From UBA935 sp031555615 (GTDB lineage Bacteria; Bacillota; Clostridia; Lachnospirales; Lachnospiraceae), in contig JAVBUF010000032.1 in the NCBI GenBank assembly GCA_031555615.1, positions 10,223 through 74,222 on the forward strand: a stretch of 64,000 nt of DNA, read 5' to 3'. The notes under the pieces were generated by a model, which saw only the letters and a program-made list of their open reading frames with translations, made no database searches and was not told where the DNA came from. Positions 34,134 through 42,697 of the stretch are shown one piece after another. The position numbers were made by a program, and so were the translations under genes. Each line of letters opens with the position of its first letter. The stretch's first letter is position 1.

Positions 34134-34616
34134 ATGTCCTTGGACTTTGAAAAAATATACAACTCATATTTTATGCAGATTTATTCGTATGTAATGACCA
34201 TGGTAAGAAATCCCGATCTGGCAGAGGAGATTACACAAGACGTGTTTTTTAAGGCCTTAAAAACAAAGAAGCCGTTTGAAGGAAAAGCAAATGAATTCAC
34301 ATGGCTGTGTGCAATCGCCAAAAATGCAGCAGTAGATGTCTTGCGAAAGGCTTCCCGTAATCAGGAATTAACGGAAGAGGTAGCCAGTGCGGAGCGGCTG
34401 GAAACAAGACTGGAGGATGAGGATACAACGTTAAGGGTTCATCAGATCTTACATACAATGGACGAGCCATACAAAGAAGTATTTCAGCTAAGGATATTCG
34501 GCGAACTGTCTTTTGCCAAAATAGGACAGATATTCGGGAAAACAGAAAATTGGTCCAGAGTAACATACCACCGGGCCAGATTAAAGATTCAGGAAAGGAT
34601 GGAGCAAAATGAGTGA
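34134..34616 (+). CDS. ECF-subfamily RNA polymerase sigma factor
   Basis: 160 residues; ATG at 34134 chosen after AAAGGAGGTG. Region 2 at about 8-75 (N-P-D-L-A-E-E-I-T-Q-D-V-F-F-K and F-T-W-L-C-A-I-A-K-N). Region 4 at about 100-155 (E-P-Y-K-E-V-F-Q-L-R-I-F-G-E-L-S-F-A-K-I-G). First gene of an operon with its zinc-finger anti-sigma factor and a CPBP protease. An ECF-type promoter stands upstream, so positive feedback is likely. Confidence 0.92.
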   Translation: MSLDFEKIYNSYFMQIYSYVMTMVRNPDLAEEITQDVFFKALKTKKPFEGKANEFTWLCAIAKNAAVDVLRKASRNQELTEEVASAERLETRLEDEDTTLRVHQILHTMDEPYKEVFQLRIFGELSFAKIGQIFGKTENWSRVTYHRARLKIQERMEQNE

Positions 34617-35613
34617 AAATAAGTTGCAGTATGAATGTGGATTGATTCAGGATCTGTTGCCTCTTTATCAGGATGAGGTATGCAGCAAAAGCAGTAAAGT
34701 GGCAGTGGAGGAACATCTTGAAGGATGTCAGGACTGCCGGATTGTTTCGGAAAAACTAAAAAATGTAAAATATGACGAGGAATTGTCTAAGGAAAAAAAT
34801 TCGGTTTTGAATACCTATGCCAAAAAGGAAAAACGCCGCACTACCACCATCGGAATGGTAACGGCGGGAGTACTGATGATACCTGTTATTGTCTGCCTGA
34901 TCTGTAATCTGGCCATAGGGGCGGCATTGGACTGGTTCTTTATTGTTTTAGCATCTTTAATGGTAGTAGCTTCGGTTACAGTGGTGCCGCTGCTTGTTCG
35001 TGAAAATGTTGTGATGTGGACGATGGGTGGATTTATCCTTTCCCTGACAATACTATTAGGCGTTATTTGTATTTACACCCAGGGAAGCTGGTTCGCGTTG
35101 GCGGTAGTGCCGTCGGTTGCGGGTTTATCGATGCTTTTTATGCCTTATATTATCAGGCATATTTCCCTGCCGGAAGTGCTGAAGAATCAAAAAGCACTGT
35201 TAACCATGATTGTGGATACCATTTGTGTCTTTGCCATTATTGCAGTTTGCGGCTTTTCCGTATCAGCTTCGAACTACTGGGGAGTCGCATTGCCGATTAC
35301 GCTGTATGGGCTGACTTTGCCATGGCTGATCTTTATATGTGTACGGTACCTTCGGGTACATCCGTTTACCAAAGCCGGGATTATTTTCTTCTTAATCGGA
35401 ATTTTTAATACTTTTATGAATGATGTGGTTGATGCAGCACTGGGTGGCTTTACCAAGCTGAACATTTTACGGGCAGATTTTGCACACTGGAATAACCAGA
35501 CCAATAATGGAAATGTTGCGTGGATTGTGTTGATAACGATGGCAGTTTGTGGAATCGTATTCCTGATTATGGGTAGTAACAGGAAAAAAGATACCAACCA
35601 TGTGGAAGGATAA
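34609..35613 (+). CDS. Zinc-finger anti-sigma factor with multi-TM domain
   Basis: 334 residues; start overlaps the sigma stop by 8 bases. The N-terminal anti-sigma zinc motif is His36-x3-Cys40-x2-Cys43, with an earlier Cys25. Membrane helices then fill about 83-325 (eight segments). Unlike simple one-helix anti-sigma factors, it carries a large membrane part, perhaps the signal input. It is overlapped by the CPBP gene, a putative intramembrane protease that could cut it. Confidence 0.88.
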   Translation: MSENKLQYECGLIQDLLPLYQDEVCSKSSKVAVEEHLEGCQDCRIVSEKLKNVKYDEELSKEKNSVLNTYAKKEKRRTTTIGMVTAGVLMIPVIVCLICNLAIGAALDWFFIVLASLMVVASVTVVPLLVRENVVMWTMGGFILSLTILLGVICIYTQGSWFALAVVPSVAGLSMLFMPYIIRHISLPEVLKNQKALLTMIVDTICVFAIIAVCGFSVSASNYWGVALPITLYGLTLPWLIFICVRYLRVHPFTKAGIIFFLIGIFNTFMNDVVDAALGGFTKLNILRADFAHWNNQTNNGNVAWIVLITMAVCGIVFLIMGSNRKKDTNHVEG

Positions 35614-36427
35614 TGAGAAAGCCCCCATATGGGAATTTTTGGGCTGGGTACTGTTGATATCTGTTATATGCGGAGGAGTACTGTTTTTTCTTGAACCATA
35701 TTCCATTGCTTTTGTTCAGGAACGCAAAATAACCGCGGGCTATATTGCTTATGCGATTCTCGGCATTTTTGTTTCTACGCCCAATCCTATGCTGGCGGCA
35801 TATATAACTTTATGGCGGCATAGGAAAATCAGTTCTGTCAGGGAATTTTGCAAGCTGATTTTTCAAAACACCAACAATATCAAAACAGTTATTATAACAG
35901 CATTATTTTGTCTGGCTGCCATAGGCGTGGCAGCCAGGTATGGAATCCCCACCGGTTCGCCATGGTACCTTTTTATTTTTGCACTGCCGGTAATGATAAT
36001 CGGCGGTGGAGTTGAAGAAATTGGTTGGCGGGGCTTTTTGCAGCCGGCGCTGGAAAAAAGATTTCCGTTCCCGATAGCTGCGTTGATTGTTAGTATTATT
36101 TGGCTTGTGTGGCATTTGCCGATATGGTTTATGCCGACATCAAACCACTATGGTGACAGTTTGACAGGGTTTGCCATTACAATTTTTATCTGGACATTTA
36201 TTGCAGCAGCGATTTATAAGGTCACCAAAAGTGTTTTTGCATGTGTGATGTATCATGCATTTATAAATGCAATCGGTGCTGTATATGATTGGAATGCCTT
36301 ATTTGACACCTTTCCCAATCAAACAGGAATATATATCTATTATGCCGCAGCACTTATAGTATCAATCTGCTTATGGGTTTATGCAGGTCGATACCAAAGC
36401 CGCATGGGGGGTAATCCGCCGGATTGA
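35600..36427 (+). CDS. CPBP family intramembrane metalloprotease
   Basis: 275 residues; ATG at 35600 overlaps the anti-sigma stop by 14 bases. Eight or so membrane helices. CPBP motifs are present: E-E-x-x-x-R (V-E-E-I-G-W-R-G near 137-144), W-L-V-W-H-L-P near 167-173, and M-Y-H-A-F-I-N-A near 216-223. Relatives process prenylated proteins (Rce1) or cut anti-sigma factors (PrsW-like roles). Operon position suggests regulated proteolysis of the preceding protein. Confidence 0.88.
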   Translation: MWKDNEKAPIWEFLGWVLLISVICGGVLFFLEPYSIAFVQERKITAGYIAYAILGIFVSTPNPMLAAYITLWRHRKISSVREFCKLIFQNTNNIKTVIITALFCLAAIGVAARYGIPTGSPWYLFIFALPVMIIGGGVEEIGWRGFLQPALEKRFPFPIAALIVSIIWLVWHLPIWFMPTSNHYGDSLTGFAITIFIWTFIAAAIYKVTKSVFACVMYHAFINAIGAVYDWNALFDTFPNQTGIYIYYAAALIVSICLWVYAGRYQSRMGGNPPD

Positions 36428-36509
36428 CCAGTACTTTCAAGATAATAGAATAAAACAGAGCAGAGGACAGATATTGTTACGGTATCTGTCCTTATGGCAT
36501 ATTTGCACT

Positions 36510-36556
36510 GCGTCGGAATGCAGATGCTGCCTTAGACAGCATCCACATTCCGGCGC
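36510..36556. repeat. Long GC-rich palindrome
   Basis: GCGTCGGAATG-CA-GATGCTG-ccttaga-CAGCATC-CA-CATTCCGGCGC: two stacked stems of 11 and 7 bp with a symmetric CA interior bulge, one mismatch. No T tract follows directly. It lies between the CPBP stop and the next terminator. Further upstream another weak hairpin pairs AGGACAGATA with TATCTGTCCT at about 36463-36492. Possible RNA-protecting stem or a REP-like unit; its role is unknown. Confidence 0.5.
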
Positions 36557-36561
36557 AGGCG

Positions 36562-36591
36562 GAGAATCTTGTATGCGAGATTCCTTTTTTT
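36562..36591 (+). terminator. Terminator of the sigma operon
   Basis: GAATCT-tgtatgcg-AGATTC followed by C and seven T. The convergent GH42 gene ends directly inside its T run. Confidence 0.75.
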
Positions 36592-38596
36592 ACTCACATA
36601 TTAAGGCAACATCATAGGGGGCAAAAGAAGTTTCCGCAGTTAAGCGGTTTCCGGATAAAATATCTGTTTTACCCACGAAAGCCTTGGGGAGGGGCAGATT
36701 CTCACCGGTAAAGTTGATGATAAAGGAGTAACATTTGTCCTGGGCTATCCGACAGTTAATCTCTAACCGGGTGTCCTCAGCAATTACAGGTTTGATATCG
36801 GCACATTGAGTGACCTGATCCAGAACCTTTTCCAAGGTATTTTGTTCCGCTTGTGTTCCTACATAAAAAACCGTTCCCTGACCAAAAGAATTCTGTGTCA
36901 CTGCCGGCATAGAAGCATAAAAATCACTGGTATAATCAGCCAGACTGACAGCGTTTTCCAAATGAATAATATCGCAAAGCAAATGACAGGTGCCTTCAGT
37001 GCCATCGATAAAGCGTAAGGTGTTAGACTGTTCAGGAGCCAAAGCATCGATTTCTTCCACCCAGATACCGGCCAATTGCCGTAAAGGTCCGGGGTATCCG
37101 CCCAGATGAACATTGTCGGACTGATCAACGATTCCGCTCATAAATCCGGTAACCAGAACACCGCCGCCGGCCACATAACTTTCCAGCTTCTCCTTCATTC
37201 CCTCTTTCACCATATAGAGAACCGGAGCGATTACCGCCTTATACTTGGAAAAATCGCCATCCACCGGAATCATATCCACAGCAATATTTTTTTCATAAAA
37301 ATACTGATAGTATTGATGGATCTGATCCACATACTTTAAATCTTTATGTGGGCCGCTGGTATACTCCAAAGCCCAATAATTTTCCCAGTCAAAGATCAAG
37401 CCCACCGAAGCCGGGTTAGCTGCACCCAAAATGCCATCACCCAGAGACTGCAATTCGGCACCCAATGCGGCAACCTCGCGAAAAACCCGCGTATTTTCAC
37501 TGCCCTCATGTTCAATTACCGCTCCATGAAATTTCTCACAGGCGCCTACCGAACGGCGCAGCTGGAAGAATTGAATGGTGTCCGCTCCATGTGCCAGGGT
37601 TTGATAGCTCTGGGCCCGCATCTGCCCGGGCCGTTTCAGGGACTTGTAAGGCTGCCAGTTCTGCTGGCTGGGGGTTTGTTCCATTAACATAAAGGGTTTG
37701 CCCTTAAGTCCCCGCATCAGATCATGGCACATGGCTACCATACTCCAGGGAGTGTCATAGGAAGGATAATTATCCCAGGAGACAATATCCATTTCCTTTG
37801 CCCATTTGAAATAATCAAGTCCCTTATATGTACCCATCAGATTGGTAGTGATCAGGGCATCAGGAATAAAAGTGCGGATGGCATCTCTTTCCATTTTAAA
37901 ATTATCCAGGATACTGTCAGAGTTGAAACGACGGTAATCAATGGAAATCCCGGCAAAGGCGCTCCAGCGGTCATCGCCGATACCTTCTCCAAGTGCATTG
38001 GGGAGAACGATTTCATCCCATTCATAGATGGTATGACCCCAAAATGTCATATTCCAAGCCTTGTTTAGGGTATCAACGGTCTGATATTTATCTTTTAACC
38101 ATACCTGAAACGCTTTTTCGCAATTCTCACAGTAACATTCACCACCGTATTCGTTGTTGATATGCCAGCAGGTGATATGTTCGTTATGGCTGTAACGTTC
38201 CGCTAATTTTTCCGTCAGGCGGCGGGCAAATTTCTGATAAACCGGGCTGTTGGGACAAGCGTTATGCCGATGGCTGAATTTGTGCCTGCGGCCCTGATAA
38301 TCAACCCGAGTCACTTCCGGATATTTCCGGCACAGCCATGCCGGCATGGCGGCGGTGGAAGTGGCCATGACGATGTCATAGTTTTCGCTGTCCAGCATCT
38401 CCACAATTTCATCTAATTCGTCAAAGCAGTACTCATTTTCCGAAGGCTGCAGTCTGGCCCACGAAAATACATTGATGGTGGCACTGTTGATACTGGCTTT
38501 TCGGAACAATTGCATATCCTCATTCCAGATTTCCCTGGGCCACTGATTGGGATTATAATCTCCCCCGTATAATATTCTTTTAAATGCTTTCTCCAT
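36590..38596 (-). CDS. Beta-galactosidase, glycoside hydrolase family 42
   Basis: 668 residues from the ATG at 38596 (an in-frame ATG four codons earlier is possible; see 38599-38615). GH42 trimeric beta-galactosidase: acid/base Glu149 (H-I-N-N-E-Y), nucleophile Glu306 (L-M-E-Q-T), and a zinc-type Cys set at 114, 154, 156 and 159. The beta-galactosidase trimerisation domain covers about 375-580. No signal peptide, so it acts on imported galactosides or arabinogalactan oligosaccharides. Divergent from an AraC regulator that likely controls it. Confidence 0.93.
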   Translation of the reverse strand: MEKAFKRILYGGDYNPNQWPREIWNEDMQLFRKASINSATINVFSWARLQPSENEYCFDELDEIVEMLDSENYDIVMATSTAAMPAWLCRKYPEVTRVDYQGRRHKFSHRHNACPNSPVYQKFARRLTEKLAERYSHNEHITCWHINNEYGGECYCENCEKAFQVWLKDKYQTVDTLNKAWNMTFWGHTIYEWDEIVLPNALGEGIGDDRWSAFAGISIDYRRFNSDSILDNFKMERDAIRTFIPDALITTNLMGTYKGLDYFKWAKEMDIVSWDNYPSYDTPWSMVAMCHDLMRGLKGKPFMLMEQTPSQQNWQPYKSLKRPGQMRAQSYQTLAHGADTIQFFQLRRSVGACEKFHGAVIEHEGSENTRVFREVAALGAELQSLGDGILGAANPASVGLIFDWENYWALEYTSGPHKDLKYVDQIHQYYQYFYEKNIAVDMIPVDGDFSKYKAVIAPVLYMVKEGMKEKLESYVAGGGVLVTGFMSGIVDQSDNVHLGGYPGPLRQLAGIWVEEIDALAPEQSNTLRFIDGTEGTCHLLCDIIHLENAVSLADYTSDFYASMPAVTQNSFGQGTVFYVGTQAEQNTLEKVLDQVTQCADIKPVIAEDTRLEINCRIAQDKCYSFIINFTGENLPLPKAFVGKTDILSGNRLTAETSFAPYDVALICE

Positions 38597-38598
38597 AG

Positions 38599-38615
38599 TA
38601 ATAACCATACCTTTC
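38599..38615 (-). promoter_or_regulatory. Conserved 17-base leader before GH42
   Basis: GAAAGGTATGGTTATTA on the complement, identical to the leader before the GH43 gene at 33936-33952. Here the inner ATG (38608) is in frame with the enzyme, which would add M-V-I-T. AAAGG lies only 1 base from this ATG and 13 from the next, so both starts are unusual. Confidence 0.5.
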
Positions 38616-38721
38616 CGCTCAAATAAATAATATTGATGAGTTTATTATATCTGCTGCTTGGCGAAAAATGTATAATATGTTAAGCTAAATTATATAACAT
38701 TTCGAAACAAGGAGAAAGGCT

Positions 38722-39528
38722 ATGCCGATTTATTTTGAATTGTCATCAGGGGAGCTTCCGCTGGCCATTGACAGCATCGGTAATCATTGGAGGCAGGAGA
38801 GCGTAAGACGACCCAAGGGTTTTCCCCATTATCATTGGCTGCAGACAGAGAAGGGAACAGGAGAGGTACTAATCGAGGGGAAAAAACTGGTTCTGACAGA
38901 AGGAATCGGTGTCTTGATTGCCCCCTTTGTTCCTCATTCCTACTATCAGGTTTCGGACTGGGAAACAGCCTTTGTAACCTTTGTGGGAAAGCTGGAGGCG
39001 GATATTGATAAGATCGTGGGACCTGAGCGATACATTTCGGCAACGGACAATGCCGGATTTTCTTACCGAGAATGGATCGAAAGGATTATTTCGGGTCACG
39101 AAGCAAGGCAGAACGAGCCGGTGCGGCTTTCCGCCGACTGCTATGATTTTCTGGTGAATATCGGCAGTCGAAAAGATTATCCCGGTGGTTTGGAACAACC
39201 TTTATACCAAAGATATGTATTGCCGGTAATAAAAGAAATTGAAACAAAACATCAGCAGGATATCCAGGTTCAGGCCCTGGCCGATACGGTTTATATATCG
39301 CCGCAATATCTTTCCCGCTTATTTAAACGTTTTGTGGGCTGTTCGACCTCTACCTATTTGACCAACTACCGGATGATCAAGGCGAAGGAGCTTTTGGTCA
39401 GTCATCCGAATCTGGAAGTGCAGCAGATCAGCTTTCGGGTGGGCTATCATGATGCCAGTCATTTTACAGCCATGTTTAAAAATACAACCGGCTATACTCC
39501 TTTGGAGTTTCGCCGGCTGCATCGTTGA
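38722..39528 (+). CDS. AraC family transcriptional regulator
   Basis: 268 residues, ATG after AAGGAG. N-terminal cupin-like sugar-sensing domain (H-Y-H-W-L-Q-T near 36-42 and P-F-V-P-H-S near 68-73), C-terminal HTH_18 domain near 165-266 (S-P-Q-Y-L-S-R-L-F-K and V-G-Y-H-D-A-S-H-F-T-A-M-F-K). Divergent from GH42 with 125 bases between the starts, so it probably controls that gene. Confidence 0.92.
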   Translation: MPIYFELSSGELPLAIDSIGNHWRQESVRRPKGFPHYHWLQTEKGTGEVLIEGKKLVLTEGIGVLIAPFVPHSYYQVSDWETAFVTFVGKLEADIDKIVGPERYISATDNAGFSYREWIERIISGHEARQNEPVRLSADCYDFLVNIGSRKDYPGGLEQPLYQRYVLPVIKEIETKHQQDIQVQALADTVYISPQYLSRLFKRFVGCSTSTYLTNYRMIKAKELLVSHPNLEVQQISFRVGYHDASHFTAMFKNTTGYTPLEFRRLHR

Positions 39529-39550
39529 TAAATTCAGTTTGAAAATTCAA

Positions 39551-40699
39551 TTATAATAAAGATTCGTATAATGCGGTAATATCCGCTACGCAGGTATCCT
39601 TGGGATTACCCGGGCGGCAGGCATCGTCATATGCCGACTGAGCCAGGAAGGGAACGTCCTCTTTTTTAACAATATCCTTGAGATCCGTGGGAATGCCCAC
39701 ATCCTGGGAAAGTTGTTTTACAGCATCAATGGCTGCTTTGCGATATTCTTCCTGAGACATGTTTTCGGTACCGGCAACACCCATGGCTTTGGCGATGTCG
39801 CGGTATTTCTCACCGGTTGCCTCAGCATTGTATTCCATTACGGTAGGTAAGATGATGGCATTGGCAATGCCGTGAGGTGTATCATATAATGCACCCAGGG
39901 GATGAGCCATGGAATGAACGATGCCCAGGCCTACATTGGAGAAGCCCATACCGGCCACATATTGTCCCAGTGCCATGCCTTCTCTGCCGGCGGGATCGTT
40001 ATCTACGGCACCTCTTAAGGAACGGGCAATGATTTCGATGGCTTTCAGGTGGAACATATCGGAAAGTTCCCATGCTCCGCCGGTAATATATCCTTCGATT
40101 GCGTGAGTTAAAGCGTCCATACCGGTAGCGGCGGTAAGTCCTTTGGGCATACTGGCCATCATATCAGGATCCACAACAGCAACAACAGGAATGTCGTGAG
40201 GGTCAACACATACCATTTTACGGTTATTCTCCGCATCAGTAATAACATAGTTAATGGTAACTTCAGCTGCGGTTCCGGCAGTTGTGGGAACAGCAATGAT
40301 GGGAACACATTTATTTTTGGTATCGGCAACACCTTCCAGACTCTTCACATCCGCAAATTCGGGATTGTTAATGATAATGCCGATGGCTTTAGCAGTATCC
40401 ATGGAGGAGCCGCCGCCAATGGCCAGCAGATAATCAGCACCGCTTGCTTTAAAGGCCTCTACTCCGGCCTGTACATTTTCTATTGTCGGATTGGGTTTAA
40501 TGTTGGAATATAATTCATATGCCAAATCATTTTTTGCCAATACATCTAATACTTTCTGTGTTACCCCGAATTTTACCAAATCAGGATCGGAACAAACCAA
40601 TGCTTTTTGGAATCCCCTTCCTTTTGCTTCATCTGCAATACTGTTGATGGCTCCTGCCCCATGGTAGGATGTTTCATTAAGAATAAATCTGTTTGCCAT
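39551..40699 (-). CDS. fucO: Lactaldehyde reductase / 1,2-propanediol oxidoreductase
   Basis: 382 residues, ATG after AAAAGGAG. Iron-dependent alcohol dehydrogenase family III, very close to E. coli FucO from the first residues (M-A-N-R-F-I-L-N-E-T) to the end. NAD site G-G-G-S near 95-98, A-V-P-T-T-A-G-T-A-A-E-V-T near 137-149, and metal ligands in G-M-D-A-L-T-H-A-I and H-S-M-A-H-P...D-T-P-H-G. It reduces lactaldehyde from fucose or rhamnose breakdown. Cotranscribed with the PocR sensor upstream (24 bases apart). Confidence 0.93.
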   Translation of the reverse strand: MANRFILNETSYHGAGAINSIADEAKGRGFQKALVCSDPDLVKFGVTQKVLDVLAKNDLAYELYSNIKPNPTIENVQAGVEAFKASGADYLLAIGGGSSMDTAKAIGIIINNPEFADVKSLEGVADTKNKCVPIIAVPTTAGTAAEVTINYVITDAENNRKMVCVDPHDIPVVAVVDPDMMASMPKGLTAATGMDALTHAIEGYITGGAWELSDMFHLKAIEIIARSLRGAVDNDPAGREGMALGQYVAGMGFSNVGLGIVHSMAHPLGALYDTPHGIANAIILPTVMEYNAEATGEKYRDIAKAMGVAGTENMSQEEYRKAAIDAVKQLSQDVGIPTDLKDIVKKEDVPFLAQSAYDDACRPGNPKDTCVADITALYESLL

Positions 40700-40723
40700 A
40701 CTGTTCTCCTTTTCGTTTTGTTT

Positions 40724-41494
40724 TTATGCATTCATTTTATGAACGGACACATTGATTTTTTCAGCCAGATCCTGAATTTCCTGATAGATTCCGGCAGATT
40801 GCTTGGCCAGATCCCCCATTTGCTTGGAAACGACTGTGAAACCGGCGCCAATGGTACCGGCCCGGGCAGCTTCAATAGAAGCATTTAAGGCTAAAATGTT
40901 TTGCTGGCTGGAAATCCCCTTTAACTGCTTGGTTTTTTCGTTGATTAATTTAACATTTGCAGTGGTACTGTCGATTTCCTCATTAAAAACGTCCAAGTGA
41001 TTGCTGCTCTGTGCTTTCAAATATTCCAAATTCACCACCCGGTTGACGACTTCGCCTAAAAACTCAGCGGCTGCGTAAATAGATTTTTCGGGCCGGACAG
41101 GAACTTTTCTTAATGCGGCTATGTATTGGTCGGGATTAATATTCAACTCCCGGGCGATGCCCCTGAATTTCTCTTCATCCGGTTCACTGGAAAGCACCTG
41201 ACCGCCAATCATGGCTCCTAATTTTACACCATCTACAACGATGTCAGCGGAAAAATCAATTAATCCGGCATGGCAGTAATAGGTACCGCTGCACTCAGTG
41301 TCACATTTTACACATCGTTTCAGGCCTTCACTGCTTCCACGTGTATATTTGATGCAAAAATCGGTAAAGTTACTTCCTTCGGTTATGTAGTTGCCCTCGG
41401 CATCCACCGCAATAGCGGCCAGACCGGTGGCAGTAGAGAATTTGTCTTGAATTTTCTGCAGGTCTTTTAAATCCATAAAATCGCTGATTTTCAT
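40724..41494 (-). CDS. PocR-domain soluble chemoreceptor-like protein
   Basis: 256 residues. N-terminal PocR ligand domain (1-160) with C-V-K-C-D-T-E-C and Y-Y-C-H-A-G-L, a family known to sense 1,2-propanediol and related diols. The C-terminus is a short chemoreceptor signalling hairpin (Q-Q-N-I-L-A-L-N-A-S-I-E-A-A-R-A-G near 205-220, then F-T-V-V-S-K-Q-M-G-D-L-A). No membrane helix or HAMP. First gene of the fucO operon, which suggests it senses propanediol or lactaldehyde and feeds chemotaxis or another kinase. Confidence 0.88.
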   Translation of the reverse strand: MKISDFMDLKDLQKIQDKFSTATGLAAIAVDAEGNYITEGSNFTDFCIKYTRGSSEGLKRCVKCDTECSGTYYCHAGLIDFSADIVVDGVKLGAMIGGQVLSSEPDEEKFRGIARELNINPDQYIAALRKVPVRPEKSIYAAAEFLGEVVNRVVNLEYLKAQSSNHLDVFNEEIDSTTANVKLINEKTKQLKGISSQQNILALNASIEAARAGTIGAGFTVVSKQMGDLAKQSAGIYQEIQDLAEKINVSVHKMNA

Positions 41495-41665
41495 AATTGT
41501 TCTTGTCCTTCCTTGAGAGCATGGTTTATGCCAAATGGTATATATTAAATATAACTAAACGGATGCTTTTGGTCAAGAGGTAAAAAGAGTTTTTGAACGC
41601 TGTTTTCGTGCCGTTTCAGCAGGGGAAACTGGATTCTTTATTTTCTTAAATTTACCCCCCGGCTA

Positions 41666-41694
41666 TTGAAAATAATGCCTGTTTTTCGTATACT
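41666..41694 (+). promoter_or_regulatory. Promoter of the S1-domain gene
   Basis: -35 TTGAAA (41666-41671), 17-bp spacer, -10 TATACT (41689-41694). AGGGAG follows at 41721. Confidence 0.75.
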
Positions 41695-41731
41695 AAAAAA
41701 ATAACAATAAAAAGGTAGAGAGGGAGTAAGA

Positions 41732-42685
41732 ATGAATATGGAACAAAATCAAAATGAGATCCCAGGATCGGAAGCTGTTACAGAAAACACTGAAACCATG
41801 GGTGATTACGCCAGAGAGTTGGAAGCATCTTTCCGCAAAATAGAAGAAGGTGACATCATCTCGGGGGTGGTGCTGGCAGTCAATGAAGAAGAGGTAATCC
41901 TGGACTTGCGTTACTATACGCAAGGAATTATTAAGGCTCAGGATATGAGCGAGGCACCCGAATTCTCCATTTTACAGGACGTACAGGTAGGAGAGGTAAT
42001 CGAGGCTACCGTTGTGCGTATGGATGACGGACAGGGAAATATCCAACTGTCCCGAAAAGAAGCGAATCAGATATTGGCATGGGACAAGCTGGAACAATAT
42101 CGCACCGAAGAAAAAGACCTTATGGTAAAAATCAGTGGTGTGACCAATGGCGGGGCTATTTGTTATGTTGAGGATATCAGAGGATTTATCCCGGCCTCGC
42201 AGTTGTCCCTGGATTATGTGGAGGATGTCAATCCATGGCTTCATAAATCCCTGAAGGTAAGAGTTATCACCGTGGATAAAGCCAAAGAAAAACTGGTCCT
42301 TTCCGCTAAGGTTATTTTGCAGGAAGAAGCCAAAGCACAGCGAAACAGCAAGGTGGCCATGATCGTTCCGGGGAGTGTACTGGAGGGAACTGTGGAAAGT
42401 CTTACTCCCTATGGAGCCTTTGTAAATCTTGGTGAAGGTTTAAGCGGGCTGGTTCATATTTCCCAGATTAGTCAGAAACGCATCAAAAAACCATCCGAAG
42501 TCCTGAACGTAGGTGATAAAATAAAAGCCAAGGTGCTTAATACCAATGACGGAAAAATATCTTTGAGCATGAAGAGCCTGGAAGAGGATATGGAAGCCGA
42601 TACAATCGAAGAATTTCATTATGAATCGGAAGGAGAAATGACCACTTCCCTAGGCAGCCTGTTTGCCAATATTAAGCTGGATTAA
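41732..42685 (+). CDS. S1 RNA-binding domain protein (S1-like)
   Basis: 317 residues with three S1 beta-barrels: about 38-108, 124-192 and 209-279. The last has the typical V-E-S-L-T-P-Y-G-A-F-V-N-L-G-E-G-L-S-G-L-V-H-I-S. A Gly-x-Glu acidic N-terminus and a Ser/Glu-rich tail flank them. In Clostridia such three- or four-domain forms replace the long ribosomal protein S1 and bind mRNA at the 30S subunit. Followed 12 bases later by the MEMO-AMMECR1 gene. Confidence 0.85.
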   Translation: MNMEQNQNEIPGSEAVTENTETMGDYARELEASFRKIEEGDIISGVVLAVNEEEVILDLRYYTQGIIKAQDMSEAPEFSILQDVQVGEVIEATVVRMDDGQGNIQLSRKEANQILAWDKLEQYRTEEKDLMVKISGVTNGGAICYVEDIRGFIPASQLSLDYVEDVNPWLHKSLKVRVITVDKAKEKLVLSAKVILQEEAKAQRNSKVAMIVPGSVLEGTVESLTPYGAFVNLGEGLSGLVHISQISQKRIKKPSEVLNVGDKIKAKVLNTNDGKISLSMKSLEEDMEADTIEEFHYESEGEMTTSLGSLFANIKLD

Positions 42686-42697
42686 GGGGTGATGAGT

